This document shows, piece after piece, positions 1 to 6,933 of a DNA stretch of 11,233 bases. Source of the DNA: CAZOIA01 sp964579675 (lineage in GTDB: Bacteria; Planctomycetota; Phycisphaerae; UBA1845; PWPN01); contig CAZOIA010000180.1 of the NCBI GenBank assembly GCA_964579675.1, forward strand, positions 1 through 11,233, read 5' to 3'. The notes beneath the pieces were generated by a model, which was not told the origin of the DNA, did no database searches, and was given only the letters and a program-made list of their open reading frames with translations. Numbering within the stretch: position 1 is the first letter of the stretch; the number at the start of each line of letters is the position of its first letter. The translations under genes were made by a program, and so were the position numbers.

Positions 1-12
1 CGCTCTGCACTT

Positions 13-55
13 GGCCAGAACGGGATAATCGCTCTGTAATGATGCTACAGTCTCC
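13..55. repeat. Left copy of 43-bp inverted end repeat
   Basis: These 43 bases recur as reverse complement at 11191-11233 with 42 of 43 matching; the one difference is G at 22 against A in the other copy. The unit contains a small hairpin, CTGTA (34-38) and TACAG (46-50) around a 7-nt loop. Read in the direction of transcription, each copy lies 3' of the outermost gene: the tRNA on the left and fmt on the right. Similarity stops soon after base 55. The simplest reading is a dispersed genomic repeat that ended the assembly on both sides. A transposon terminal repeat is possible, but no transposase lies between the copies. Confidence 0.85.
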
Positions 56-77
56 AAATCTATTGGGGTTCTGGGGA

Positions 78-151
78 TGGGCGTTACAGGGCTCGAACCT
101 GTGACCTTACGGGTGTGATCCGTACGCTCTAGCCAACTGAGCTAAACGCCC
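78..151 (-). tRNA. tRNA-Val, anticodon CAC
   Basis: The reverse complement folds into a complete 74-nt cloverleaf. The acceptor stem is GGGCGTT with AACGCCC. The D arm is GCTC/GAGC with loop AGTTGGCTA. The anticodon stem is TACGG/CCGTA, the variable loop AGGTC, the T stem ACAGG/CCTGT with loop TTCGAGC, and the discriminator base is A. The anticodon loop ATCACAC places T at 33 and CAC at 34-36, reading the valine codon GUG. The 3' CCA is not encoded (the next bases are TCC), so a CCA-adding enzyme is needed. Position 32 is A where a pyrimidine is usual. No terminator with a T-run is visible downstream; the end repeat follows after about 22 bases. Confidence 0.95.
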
Positions 152-197
152 AATGCTCTCGGCCGGCATATCCGTCCCCGGCCAGGCTCACGTTGTG

Positions 198-225
198 ATT
201 GTATCAGCTTTCGGGCATACGGCAA
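198..225 (-). promoter_or_regulatory. Probable sigma-70 promoter for tRNA-Val
   Basis: On the minus strand a -35-like TTGCCG (225-220) is followed by a 16-nt spacer and a -10-like TACAAT (203-198). TG sits one base before the -10 box, as in an extended -10. The predicted start near 191 gives a leader of about 40 nt before the mature tRNA 5' end at 151. Support is motif match and position only. Confidence 0.5.
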
Positions 226-314
226 GGGCAAAGAAACAGCAGGCGGCCCGGGGGTGTGGCCAGGGTTCTTGGCATCAGGCGGATTTCCGGTATTCCCTGT
301 GGGCGACTTCTCCC

Positions 315-336
315 AGTGGGCGGCTCACCGCCCGCT
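315..336. other. Strong GC-rich hairpin
   Basis: AGTGGGCGG (315-323) pairs with CCGCCCGCT (328-336) through nine pairs, one a G-T wobble, around a CTCA tetraloop. No T-run follows on either strand, so a standard intrinsic terminator is not supported. It lies about 140 bp upstream of the glycosyltransferase start and could be leader structure or a repeat remnant. Confidence 0.45.
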
Positions 337-475
337 CTTCCGCAGGGCCGCCCACCACCAGCATCACAAAGTGGGGCGCGAATTCCGCCAGGGCGCCGCA
401 AGCAATGGCCAGACCCGGGGCAGACCTCCGTTCCGGCAGTCTTGTCACGACCACCCCCATCCCGACAATGCTGGC

Positions 476-1651
476 ATGTCTGGTATGTCCGACTCGCCAT
501 CGGTGGGGCTGGCGCATCACTGGATGATGTCCATGCGCGGGGGGGAGAAGACGCTGGCCGTGCTGGCGGCGATGTTCCCGGACGCGCGGATCTACACGCT
601 CCTGGCCCGCTGGGATCAACTCGATCCGGCCCTGAGGGCTAGGCGGATCGACGTCTCGTGGCTGCAGCGGCTCGTATGGATTCCGGATCTGCAGCGGAAA
701 GCGTTGCCGGTGCTGGCGGCAGCGGCCCGGTCGCTCGATGCGACGGCACACGACGTGGTCATCTGCTCGGACGCGGCAACGATCAAAGCCATTCGTACCC
801 GGCCGGACGCCCTGAAGCTCTGCTACTGCCATACGCCGATGCGGTACGTCTGGGACCTTCGCGAAGCATACTATGCGAGCGCAGGGCCCGTGGGCCGGGT
901 GGGCTTGCGACTGTTCGCCGAGCGGCTCCGGCAAGCCGATCGTCGGGCCGCCGAGCGCGTCACCGCCTTTATCGCCAATAGCCGCCACGTCGCGGATCGG
1001 GTCCGCCGGAGCTACAATCGGCCGAGCGTGGTCATCCCGCCTCCGGTCGATACTGATTATCCGCCCAACGACCAGCCCCCGGAGGACTTCTATCTCGTCG
1101 TGGCCGAGCAGGTGGCCTACAAGCGAACCGACCTGGCGGTCGAGGCGTGCAATCGGCTCGCCCGGCGGCTGGTGGTCATCGGCACGGGGCCTCTGCTGAG
1201 CGAAATGCGCCGTCGTTCCGGGCGGTTGGTTCGCGCACTGGGCTGGCAGGACGATGCGGTGGTGCGCGATCACCTCCGTCGGTGCCGGGCCGTGCTTTTC
1301 TGCGGTGAGGAGGATTTCGGCATGGTCCCGGTGGAAGCCCAGGCCGCCGGGCGGCCGGTCATCGCCTTCAAAGCCGGCGGCGCGTTGGAAACAGTGGTCG
1401 AGAACCGCTCGGGCATATTCTTCGACGACCAGCAAGTCGAGAGCGTGATCGAAGCCGTCGAGCGATTCGAGTCGGCTGATTCGCTGTGGACACCGTCGCA
1501 GATCCAGGCCCATGCCGCTCAATTCAGCATCGGCAGATTCCGCCAGCGCTTCGGCCGATTCTACCAGTGGTGCCGCCGGCGGTACCAAACCGGCGGTCCG
1601 AACCGGGTACGTGAGGCAATGGCGACAATCGACCGTGAGGCCTTTATCTGA
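476..1651 (+). CDS. Glycosyltransferase family 4 (WbaZ-like)
   Basis: A retaining GT-B glycosyltransferase that transfers a sugar from a nucleotide donor, probably onto a lipid-linked or cell-surface polysaccharide acceptor in the cytoplasm. From 476 it has 391 residues, normal for GT4. The N-terminal half shows RGGEK (21-25) and CYCHTPMRYVWDL, typical of WbaZ-type mannosyltransferases, then ANSRHVADRVRRSY and VIPPPVD. The C-terminal half shows VAYKRTDLAVEA, VIGTGP and the donor-binding E-x7-E pair at E279 and E287 within EDFGMVPVE. There is no signal peptide or membrane segment. ATG 476 or 485 begins just before the first family-like residues; neither has a clear ribosome binding site, so the start is uncertain by a few codons. 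The gene stands alone on its strand and converges on tadA with an 86-bp gap. Mannosyl specificity is inference. Confidence 0.9.
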   Translation: MSGMSDSPSVGLAHHWMMSMRGGEKTLAVLAAMFPDARIYTLLARWDQLDPALRARRIDVSWLQRLVWIPDLQRKALPVLAAAARSLDATAHDVVICSDAATIKAIRTRPDALKLCYCHTPMRYVWDLREAYYASAGPVGRVGLRLFAERLRQADRRAAERVTAFIANSRHVADRVRRSYNRPSVVIPPPVDTDYPPNDQPPEDFYLVVAEQVAYKRTDLAVEACNRLARRLVVIGTGPLLSEMRRRSGRLVRALGWQDDAVVRDHLRRCRAVLFCGEEDFGMVPVEAQAAGRPVIAFKAGGALETVVENRSGIFFDDQQVESVIEAVERFESADSLWTPSQIQAHAAQFSIGRFRQRFGRFYQWCRRRYQTGGPNRVREAMATIDREAFI

Positions 1652-1705
1652 GTTGAAGGACGCACCCGCAGGCGAAACGACGGGGCAATCCGCACTATGT
1701 ATGTG

Positions 1706-1719
1706 AAGGGTTATCCCTT
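1706..1719. other. Small hairpin between convergent genes
   Basis: AAGGG (1706-1710) and CCCTT (1715-1719) flank TTAT in the 86-bp gap between the stops of the glycosyltransferase and tadA. A bidirectional terminator would be expected here, but the stem is short and no T-run follows on either strand. The function is a guess from position. Confidence 0.2.
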
Positions 1720-1737
1720 ACCGCCGGCAGGTTCCTA

Positions 1738-2226
1738 CTACTTCTTCCCCATTGCTCGCTGTCTGGCGAAGAAGTCGCGCAGCAGCTTGCTGCATTCCTC
1801 GGCCAGTACCGTGGTGGTCATTTGCACCTGGTGATTGACCCGCGGGTCCTCGACGAGGTTGAAGACCGAGCCGCAGGCACCGGCCTTGGGGTCGTCCGCC
1901 CCGAAAACCAGGCGTTCGATCCGGGCGAGGACGATGGCGCCGGCACACATGATGCAGGGCTCCAAGGTGACGTAGAGCGTACAGCCCTCGAGTCGCCAGG
2001 AGCGCATAGCGGCAGCGGCCGCCGTCAACGCGATCATTTCGGCATGGGCGGTCGGATCCTGCAACTGCTCGCGCTGATTGTGGCCCCGGCCAATGATCCT
2101 GCCTTGGTGAACGACCACCGCCCCCACCGGCACGTCGTCCGCCTCCAAGGCAAGCTCCGCCTCCCGGATCGCCTGCCGGATCATCTGCTTATCAAACTGC
2201 TGTTGATCGTTGGGGAATTCACTCAT
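1738..2226 (-). CDS. tadA: tRNA(adenine-34) deaminase TadA
   Basis: TadA deaminates adenosine 34 of tRNA-Arg(ACG) to inosine so that one tRNA reads several CGN codons. The 162 residues from ATG 2226 match the usual size of about 150-170. The zinc and catalytic motifs of the cytidine-deaminase fold are intact: HAE at 61-63 (H61 ligand, E63 proton shuttle) and PCIMC at 90-94 (C91 and C94 ligands). The family segments VPVGAVVV, GRGHN and CTLYVTLEPC are also present. The frame is open upstream to 2283, but the MSEF start at 2226 lies one base after the stop of the TIM barrel gene (TGACATG), which indicates translational coupling; the longer start would overlap that gene by 56 nt. It is probably essential and transcribed from the promoter of its upstream neighbour. 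Confidence 0.96.
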   Translation of the reverse strand: MSEFPNDQQQFDKQMIRQAIREAELALEADDVPVGAVVVHQGRIIGRGHNQREQLQDPTAHAEMIALTAAAAAMRSWRLEGCTLYVTLEPCIMCAGAIVLARIERLVFGADDPKAGACGSVFNLVEDPRVNHQVQMTTTVLAEECSKLLRDFFARQRAMGKK

Positions 2227-2227
2227 G

Positions 2228-3196
2228 TCACTTGAGTCCGACCCGCGCGAGCACGTCGCGGAGATGCGCCCAGTCGTTGCCAATCGCCGCCAGGTTCACC
2301 TTGTCCGGTTCCGAGGCGACCGGCGGGAGGTGCTGGCCGTATTCCATGTGCAACGAGATCGGCCCGGCGAAGCTTTGACCCCTGAACCACCGGAATGCCT
2401 CTTCGCACCGGACCATGCCCTCGCCCAGCGGGACGTTCCTGACCTGCCAACCTCGCCCGGGGTCCTTGTGCCAGACGAAGTCCTTGACCGCGACCATGAC
2501 GATCCGCGGGGCGAGCAGGTTCATGCCGATTCGCCAGCCGTTCTGCCCACCCTCGACCGTCGCGTGCCGGAGGTCGAAGTAGGAACCGATCGCCTCGGCC
2601 GGCAAACCGTTAATCAGGTGCCACACGTCCCACAGGACCGCTCCCACCATGTTGCCTGCGTGGTTGTGAAAGCCGGCCTGGACGCCGTACTGCTTGCACA
2701 TCGCAGCCACGTCCCGCAGCCGGGCCTTCACGTCGGCCAGCGTGGCGTGGATCTTGTGCAGGTCGCCGTAGGAGTAGTAGCCGAGCTTGGCATAGCGGAT
2801 GCCCAGGCTGGCTGCGCTCTTGATGATCGCTTCCGCGTTGCCCTTGTCGGCATCGGTGATCCCGGTGGTGATCATCGGGATCGCAATCCCGGCGGCTTTG
2901 AGCAGCTCATGGGCCAGGGGCAGCTCGTCGGCGACGCGCTCGGGCAGGACGTGGCCCCCGGGCCGGCACGTCAGATCCACCGCGTCCACACCCAATCTGG
3001 GCAGGAGGGGGGGCAGCTCGGCAACCGGCCGGTTGTGCAACGGCTTAGAGAACAGGCACACCGTCGGTTTCCCCACCCGCCGGGTACTCGTCTCCGCGGC
3101 GAGTGCCGGCTTCGCCGCCGCCATTGTGCCCACGGCAACCGTGGTCGATTTGAGCAACTCGCGACGGTTGAATCGCTTGTTGACTCTGTCGGTCAT
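2228..3196 (-). CDS. Tat-exported sugar isomerase/epimerase-like TIM barrel protein
   Basis: A 322-residue member of the xylose isomerase-like TIM barrel superfamily, related to AP endonuclease 2 and sugar phosphate isomerases. The N-terminus carries a twin-arginine signal, NRRELLK (10-16), then a hydrophobic stretch and a likely cleavage after ALA (31-33), so the folded protein is probably exported with a bound metal. Candidate metal and substrate residues sit where the family has them: H177-x-H179 in FHNHAGN, D208 and H211 in YFDLRHA, K238-D239, and E285 in HMEY. The substrate cannot be read from sequence; these exported paralogues are common in planctomycetes and are often tied to sugar catabolism. 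The ATG at 3196 has only a weak purine-rich AAGAAAG upstream. tadA follows after 1 nt. Confidence 0.85.
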   Translation of the reverse strand: MTDRVNKRFNRRELLKSTTVAVGTMAAAKPALAAETSTRRVGKPTVCLFSKPLHNRPVAELPPLLPRLGVDAVDLTCRPGGHVLPERVADELPLAHELLKAAGIAIPMITTGITDADKGNAEAIIKSAASLGIRYAKLGYYSYGDLHKIHATLADVKARLRDVAAMCKQYGVQAGFHNHAGNMVGAVLWDVWHLINGLPAEAIGSYFDLRHATVEGGQNGWRIGMNLLAPRIVMVAVKDFVWHKDPGRGWQVRNVPLGEGMVRCEEAFRWFRGQSFAGPISLHMEYGQHLPPVASEPDKVNLAAIGNDWAHLRDVLARVGLK

Positions 3197-3259
3197 TGTT
3201 GGATGCTTTCTTCAAGAACGGCAACCGTGCTGGTGCCGGGCCTGCTCTGCTCGCGTTCC

Positions 3260-3287
3260 ATCCTACGGCCGCTTCGTCAACTTGCAA
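3260..3287 (-). promoter_or_regulatory. Possible promoter for the TIM barrel-tadA unit
   Basis: On the minus strand TTGCAA (3287-3282) and TAGGAT (3265-3260) are separated by 16 nt, each box matching sigma-70 consensus at four of six positions. This would give a leader of nearly 60 nt before ATG 3196. Weak evidence, but correctly placed in the divergent spacer. Confidence 0.3.
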
Positions 3288-3315
3288 GTGCCTGTATTGG
3301 GGAAGCTCGACCGGT

Positions 3316-3354
3316 TGGCCGCTCCCTGGCCACGGACGGTTTTCTGTGTATACT
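3316..3354 (+). promoter_or_regulatory. Possible promoter region of the phosphohexose mutase
   Basis: A good -10-like TATACT lies at 3349-3354, about 95 bp before the start codon. No strong -35 box is found at 16-18 nt; CTGGCC at 3326-3331 is the best at 17 nt. The -35 area carries an inverted repeat, TGGCC (3316-3320) with GGCCA (3328-3332), which could be an operator or chance. Further down, GAGGTG (3384-3389) and CACCTC (3404-3409) could form a hairpin in the leader. Confidence 0.35.
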
Positions 3355-3435
3355 GCAGACGAGGCACGCAAAGGTTTTATCGTGAGGTGAGCGTAACGGT
3401 TGCCACCTCGAAGGCAGCATTGCTCAAACCGCAAC

Positions 3436-3440
3436 GGAGG
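3436..3440 (+). promoter_or_regulatory. Shine-Dalgarno site of the mutase gene
   Basis: GGAGG lies 10 nt before ATG 3451. It is one of only three good ribosome binding sites seen in the window and supports this start. Confidence 0.75.
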
Positions 3441-3450
3441 ATAACGACTG

Positions 3451-5739
3451 ATGCCCAGCACGGATGTTGATTCAATGCTCGAGTCGGCGAATGGGGGGAT
3501 CTCCACGTGGCTCGAAACGGCGCGGGCAGCCGGCCGGATTGACCGACAGTTGTACGGGCGGGCCAAGGAGAACACGTTTGCCAATCTGAGCCGCTGGCTG
3601 AGGGATCCGCACGTTGACCGGATTTCGCCGCACCTGAAGGAAGGCGTCTTCAACGCGATCAGGGCTGGACAATGGGAGGACGTCGTGAACGCTTTCCGCC
3701 AGTCCGTGCGTTTCGGCACCGGCGGGATACGGGGAATGATGGCGTTCGACCGGGACTCCATTGTCCGACTGAAGGACGAGGGAATAGACGCACCCGTACT
3801 GAAGGGGCCGAATACGATTAACAGTCTGGTCTTCCTGCTGACTTCAGCGGGTGTGGCCAGGTTTGGCCGGGATCAGGATCCGCGGTTCCGGAAGGTCGTC
3901 ATAGGGTACGATAGCCGTATAAGAGGATATGACCTGGCTGCAATCGTCGCTCAGCTATTCCTGGCCTATGACTATACAGTGTACCTGTTCGATGAGCCCT
4001 GTCCGTATCCGGAGGTGACATTTGCCATCCCCCATGAATCGATCAAGGCGGACTTGGGTATCCTGATCTCCGCCAGCCACAACGACTACCGGTACAACGG
4101 GTATAAGCTGTCCTGCAGCAACGGATCACAATTCGATTCCCGCCAACGAGACGAGATGTACGCGAAGTATATCGCAACCGCGGAGCCCAGCCAGATTCGC
4201 CTCTGTCCCTTTGGCCAAGCCGCCGACGGCAGGCTGCGGTTCCTGGGAGGAGATGAACCGGTCCCGGGATTCGATTATGCAGGCAAAGAGGGCTCTCTGA
4301 TCAATATCCATAAGAATCACCGGGATCACGTGAAAGGCTTCCTGATCACGGAAGACCTCCCCGAGCGGCAGAAAGCCTCGTCAGACCCGTTGAGAATAGG
4401 CTTCTGTGCCTTTCACGGGGCTGGCCGCATAGCCGTCCCGAGGCTCCTGAAAGAGGTTGGATTCACCGACGTCAGATCCATAACATCGAATGGATTGAAT
4501 GACCTTGATGGCCTGTTCCCTTCCTTCTGCAGCGACCCGGGGCGTGAGCAACAGCCGGATCCGGGTGACCCTCGGGCCGCCCGCATTGCAGTTGATGCAT
4601 TCAAGAGCGAGTATCCGGGCGAGTTTGAATACACGGACATTATCATAGGGACCGACCCCGACGCGGACCGCTGCGGAGTCGTCGTCAAAGTGCCCGAGAA
4701 TCAACGCCATCTCTACGAAGGAAACGACTATACGCTGCTTCCCGCCGACGACGCCTGGACTCTGGTTCTCTGGTACCGGCTCGAACGGGAGATCGAGAAG
4801 TACGGCCACGTCCAAGACCTGGAGAAAAAATTCGTGGTCTTATCGCACACGACTTCCGACTCCATAGCTCGTCTCGCTCGAAAACATGGAATCGGAGTCG
4901 TCAAGACCTGGGTCGGTTTCGCCTGCCTGGCGGCTGCGACCCGTGACGTCTGGGAGAAGAGAACAGGTCAGATCGTCCAACTGAGAGAAGGGCGGGATGA
5001 TGACAACTCGAAGGACTACACGAAGAGGGGTCTCTGCCATCCATTAGTTTATTGTTGCGAGGGGATGGAAACAGGTGAGCGGTCCATCAACGTAGGGGCC
5101 ATGGAACAAAGCAACGGCTTCTCAATCCTGGGGGGCCCGCCGCCAGACTCCCGGTCCCTTGGCGAAGGGGGACACGTTCGCGACAAGGACGGCACCTTCG
5201 CCGCCCTGCTCCTGGCAGAAATCGCCGCCTGGGCCAAGGAACAAGGAAAGACACTCCTGGAGTTGCTGGATGAGCACATATACCTTGATCCGGATATCGG
5301 CTTGTTCGTAACCCTCTACGAGCCGGACCCGCTGGACGGCGAGTATCCCGGCATCGAGGGTGATCGGCTCAAGAAGGCGATCCTCCGCCGGGCACTTGGC
5401 TATTTCCAACTCGCCTTGAGTGGTGACCTCGAGATCGGCGGCCTGCCCGTCAAATCCGCCTCCATCTATCGAACAGGCAAATACGATGCGATCTACCCGC
5501 CGACCCACGACTTTCAGTTCCCGGACGAGGGCATCCGGTTCTTCTTTGACGAGGAGAGACTGGACCACGTTACGGTCAGGCCCTCGGGAACCGGGAACTC
5601 GCTGCGTTTCCACGTCCAGCTCCACGCCATGCCTGCGGAACGACCACAACTGATCCAGGAGAAGGAGCGACTCCGGTCACAAGGCAAAGCAATCATGGAC
5701 GGCATAAGAGGGTTGCTGAGAGCGGCGCGGTCATCTTGA
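3451..5739 (+). CDS. Long phosphohexose mutase (PGM/PMM family)
   Basis: A member of the alpha-D-phosphohexomutase superfamily, which interconverts hexose 1- and 6-phosphates through a phosphoserine and feeds sugar-nucleotide synthesis and glycogen metabolism. It has 762 residues, well above the usual 450-600. FGTGGIRG (near 90) is the N-terminal motif. The phosphoserine loop is SASHND (207-212) with S209 as predicted phosphoserine; the family usually has TASHNP. The metal loop TDPDADR (401-407) is intact. The sugar-binding loop reads EGMETG (537-542) rather than the usual EExxG form. The phosphate loop is RPSGTG (710-715) where RPSGTE is usual. DKDGTFAALLLAE matches PGM2-type enzymes. The start is fixed by GGAGG. 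The gene has no co-directional neighbour, and its stop overlaps the sialidase stop by 9 bp. It uses many ATA codons, unlike its neighbours. Substrate preference is unknown. Confidence 0.9.
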   Translation: MPSTDVDSMLESANGGISTWLETARAAGRIDRQLYGRAKENTFANLSRWLRDPHVDRISPHLKEGVFNAIRAGQWEDVVNAFRQSVRFGTGGIRGMMAFDRDSIVRLKDEGIDAPVLKGPNTINSLVFLLTSAGVARFGRDQDPRFRKVVIGYDSRIRGYDLAAIVAQLFLAYDYTVYLFDEPCPYPEVTFAIPHESIKADLGILISASHNDYRYNGYKLSCSNGSQFDSRQRDEMYAKYIATAEPSQIRLCPFGQAADGRLRFLGGDEPVPGFDYAGKEGSLINIHKNHRDHVKGFLITEDLPERQKASSDPLRIGFCAFHGAGRIAVPRLLKEVGFTDVRSITSNGLNDLDGLFPSFCSDPGREQQPDPGDPRAARIAVDAFKSEYPGEFEYTDIIIGTDPDADRCGVVVKVPENQRHLYEGNDYTLLPADDAWTLVLWYRLEREIEKYGHVQDLEKKFVVLSHTTSDSIARLARKHGIGVVKTWVGFACLAAATRDVWEKRTGQIVQLREGRDDDNSKDYTKRGLCHPLVYCCEGMETGERSINVGAMEQSNGFSILGGPPPDSRSLGEGGHVRDKDGTFAALLLAEIAAWAKEQGKTLLELLDEHIYLDPDIGLFVTLYEPDPLDGEYPGIEGDRLKKAILRRALGYFQLALSGDLEIGGLPVKSASIYRTGKYDAIYPPTHDFQFPDEGIRFFFDEERLDHVTVRPSGTGNSLRFHVQLHAMPAERPQLIQEKERLRSQGKAIMDGIRGLLRAARSS

Positions 5740-6933
5740 TGCCGGCCCGCGGCGCGTGGCGGCCGGCCTTTGCCGCGAGCGCAGCGAATCCTTGCCGTCG
5801 GTGAGCCACTCGATGGTGAAGCGGGCGAATCTGATCTTCTCGTAGGCGTGCTTGTTGCCGCGCTCGTAGAGGCAGGCGATCGTCGCGTCCGGCAAGACTG
5901 CCAGCGCGGAGTATGCCGATGCGCCGGGGTTGAGCAGTTTCGAGACCGGCCAGCTCCTGCCTTCGTCGTAGCTGACGCGGATCGTCATTCTTTCACGCCG
6001 GGTGCTGGCGGGGTTGGCGAACAAGAGCCGGTTCCGGGCGAAGTCCCGCTGATGGGTAAGCCGGAGCAGGCTCGCCTGGCAAATGGGCTCGATCAGTATT
6101 TCGTCGAACGTGACATGCGACCAGGTCAACCCGCCGTCGCGACTGGTCGCGATGGCCCGGCGATTCTTGCCCTTACCCTTGTCGTAGTTGCGCATGTTGA
6201 GCAAGAGCGTACCGTCAACCCGCTCGACGACCTGGCATTCGTTGACCTGCTCGCCCACCGCTCCGCCCCGTTCCCAGGTTCTGCCATGGTCGTCGCTGTA
6301 GATGACGTGGGAGCAATACCGCTGGCTGCCGGCAACGGCATGGTCGCAGGGAATGACGAGCCGGCCGCTGCTGAGCTGAATCCCGCAGCCCGGCCCCGTC
6401 GCGTACCAGGTCCACTCGGGGGCCTTGGTCGTCTCGGTTATTTCAACAGGGCTGGACCACGTCGCGCCGTCGTCGGTGCTCTTGGTGATCCAGACCTCGC
6501 GCGTGCCCCGTCCGGTTCGCGTCTTGATCTTCTGGAGGTCGTCCTGCCCCAGATTCCGGGTGATGAGCAGCCAGATCGTACCCGTGTCGCGGTCCACGAC
6601 CGGACACGGATTGCCCATGGTGTTGGGCCCGTCGTCGGCAACCAGTTGCATCGGCTGCCACGTTTTTCCGTTGTCAAAGCTGCGTTTGAGAACCAGGTCG
6701 ATGTTGCCGGTATCGCTTCGGCTGCTGACGCGCCCTTCACAGAACGCGAGCACCGTTCCCTTTTTCGTCACGATCAATGACGGAATGCGGAAGGTATGGT
6801 AGCCGTCCTGCCCGGAGATGAGTAGATCGGTCTGGGTGAGGGTCTTGGAGGACTGGGCAGACGCGGCAATTGCCTGGGCAGTCAAGACCAAGCCGGCGAC
6901 GGCAAGGGAGACTACCGGTTTTCGGATGCGCAT
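5731..6933 (-). CDS. Secreted sialidase (GH33-like exo-alpha-sialidase)
   Basis: A 400-residue six-bladed beta-propeller glycosidase expected to release terminal sialic acids or similar sugars outside the cytoplasm. Residues 1-26 form a signal peptide with a probable cut after ASA. FRIP (48-51) supplies the first arginine of the carboxylate-binding triad. Five Asp boxes follow: SFDNGKTW 85, STDDGATW 152, SDDHGRTW 213, SRDGGLTW 264 and SYDEGRSW 321. Likely catalytic residues are D74 (acid/base), E232 with Y341 (nucleophile pair), and R248 and R312 or R313 (other triad arginines), assigned by motif. A short arginine-rich tail ends the protein. GGGA 6 nt before ATG 6933 may be the ribosome binding site. 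The start overlaps the upstream membrane protein gene by 22 nt, so the two are probably coupled. Other propeller hydrolases with Asp boxes remain possible for the true substrate. Confidence 0.88.
   Translation of the reverse strand: MRIRKPVVSLAVAGLVLTAQAIAASAQSSKTLTQTDLLISGQDGYHTFRIPSLIVTKKGTVLAFCEGRVSSRSDTGNIDLVLKRSFDNGKTWQPMQLVADDGPNTMGNPCPVVDRDTGTIWLLITRNLGQDDLQKIKTRTGRGTREVWITKSTDDGATWSSPVEITETTKAPEWTWYATGPGCGIQLSSGRLVIPCDHAVAGSQRYCSHVIYSDDHGRTWERGGAVGEQVNECQVVERVDGTLLLNMRNYDKGKGKNRRAIATSRDGGLTWSHVTFDEILIEPICQASLLRLTHQRDFARNRLLFANPASTRRERMTIRVSYDEGRSWPVSKLLNPGASAYSALAVLPDATIACLYERGNKHAYEKIRFARFTIEWLTDGKDSLRSRQRPAATRRGPASR

Larger units (their letters stand above)
152..475. other. Gene-poor spacer between tRNA-Val and the glycosyltransferase
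   Basis: This stretch holds the tRNA promoter (198-225) and a strong GC hairpin (315-336). No protein was recognised with confidence. The glycosyltransferase frame is open upstream to 254, but the residues before 476 resemble no part of that family. A 61-codon minus-strand frame (460 to 275) has somewhat coding-like composition and a GPAEER segment, but no Shine-Dalgarno signal; it is treated as a doubtful ORF or gene remnant. Confidence 0.5.

Noticed and set aside
1..36. CGCTCTG at 1-7 and 30-36 as a sign of a tandem repeat at the left end
   Set aside because: Only seven bases match and the following bases differ, so chance is sufficient.
275..1588. Long minus-strand open frame of 437 codons across the glycosyltransferase
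   Set aside because: Its body lies antisense to an unmistakable GT4 gene and shows no family motif; GC-rich DNA gives such shadow frames. Only its last 61 codons, outside the GT gene, are kept as a weak observation.
5770..6780. Plus-strand open frame of 336 codons across the sialidase
   Set aside because: The minus strand encodes five Asp boxes and a signal peptide; the plus frame shows no domain.
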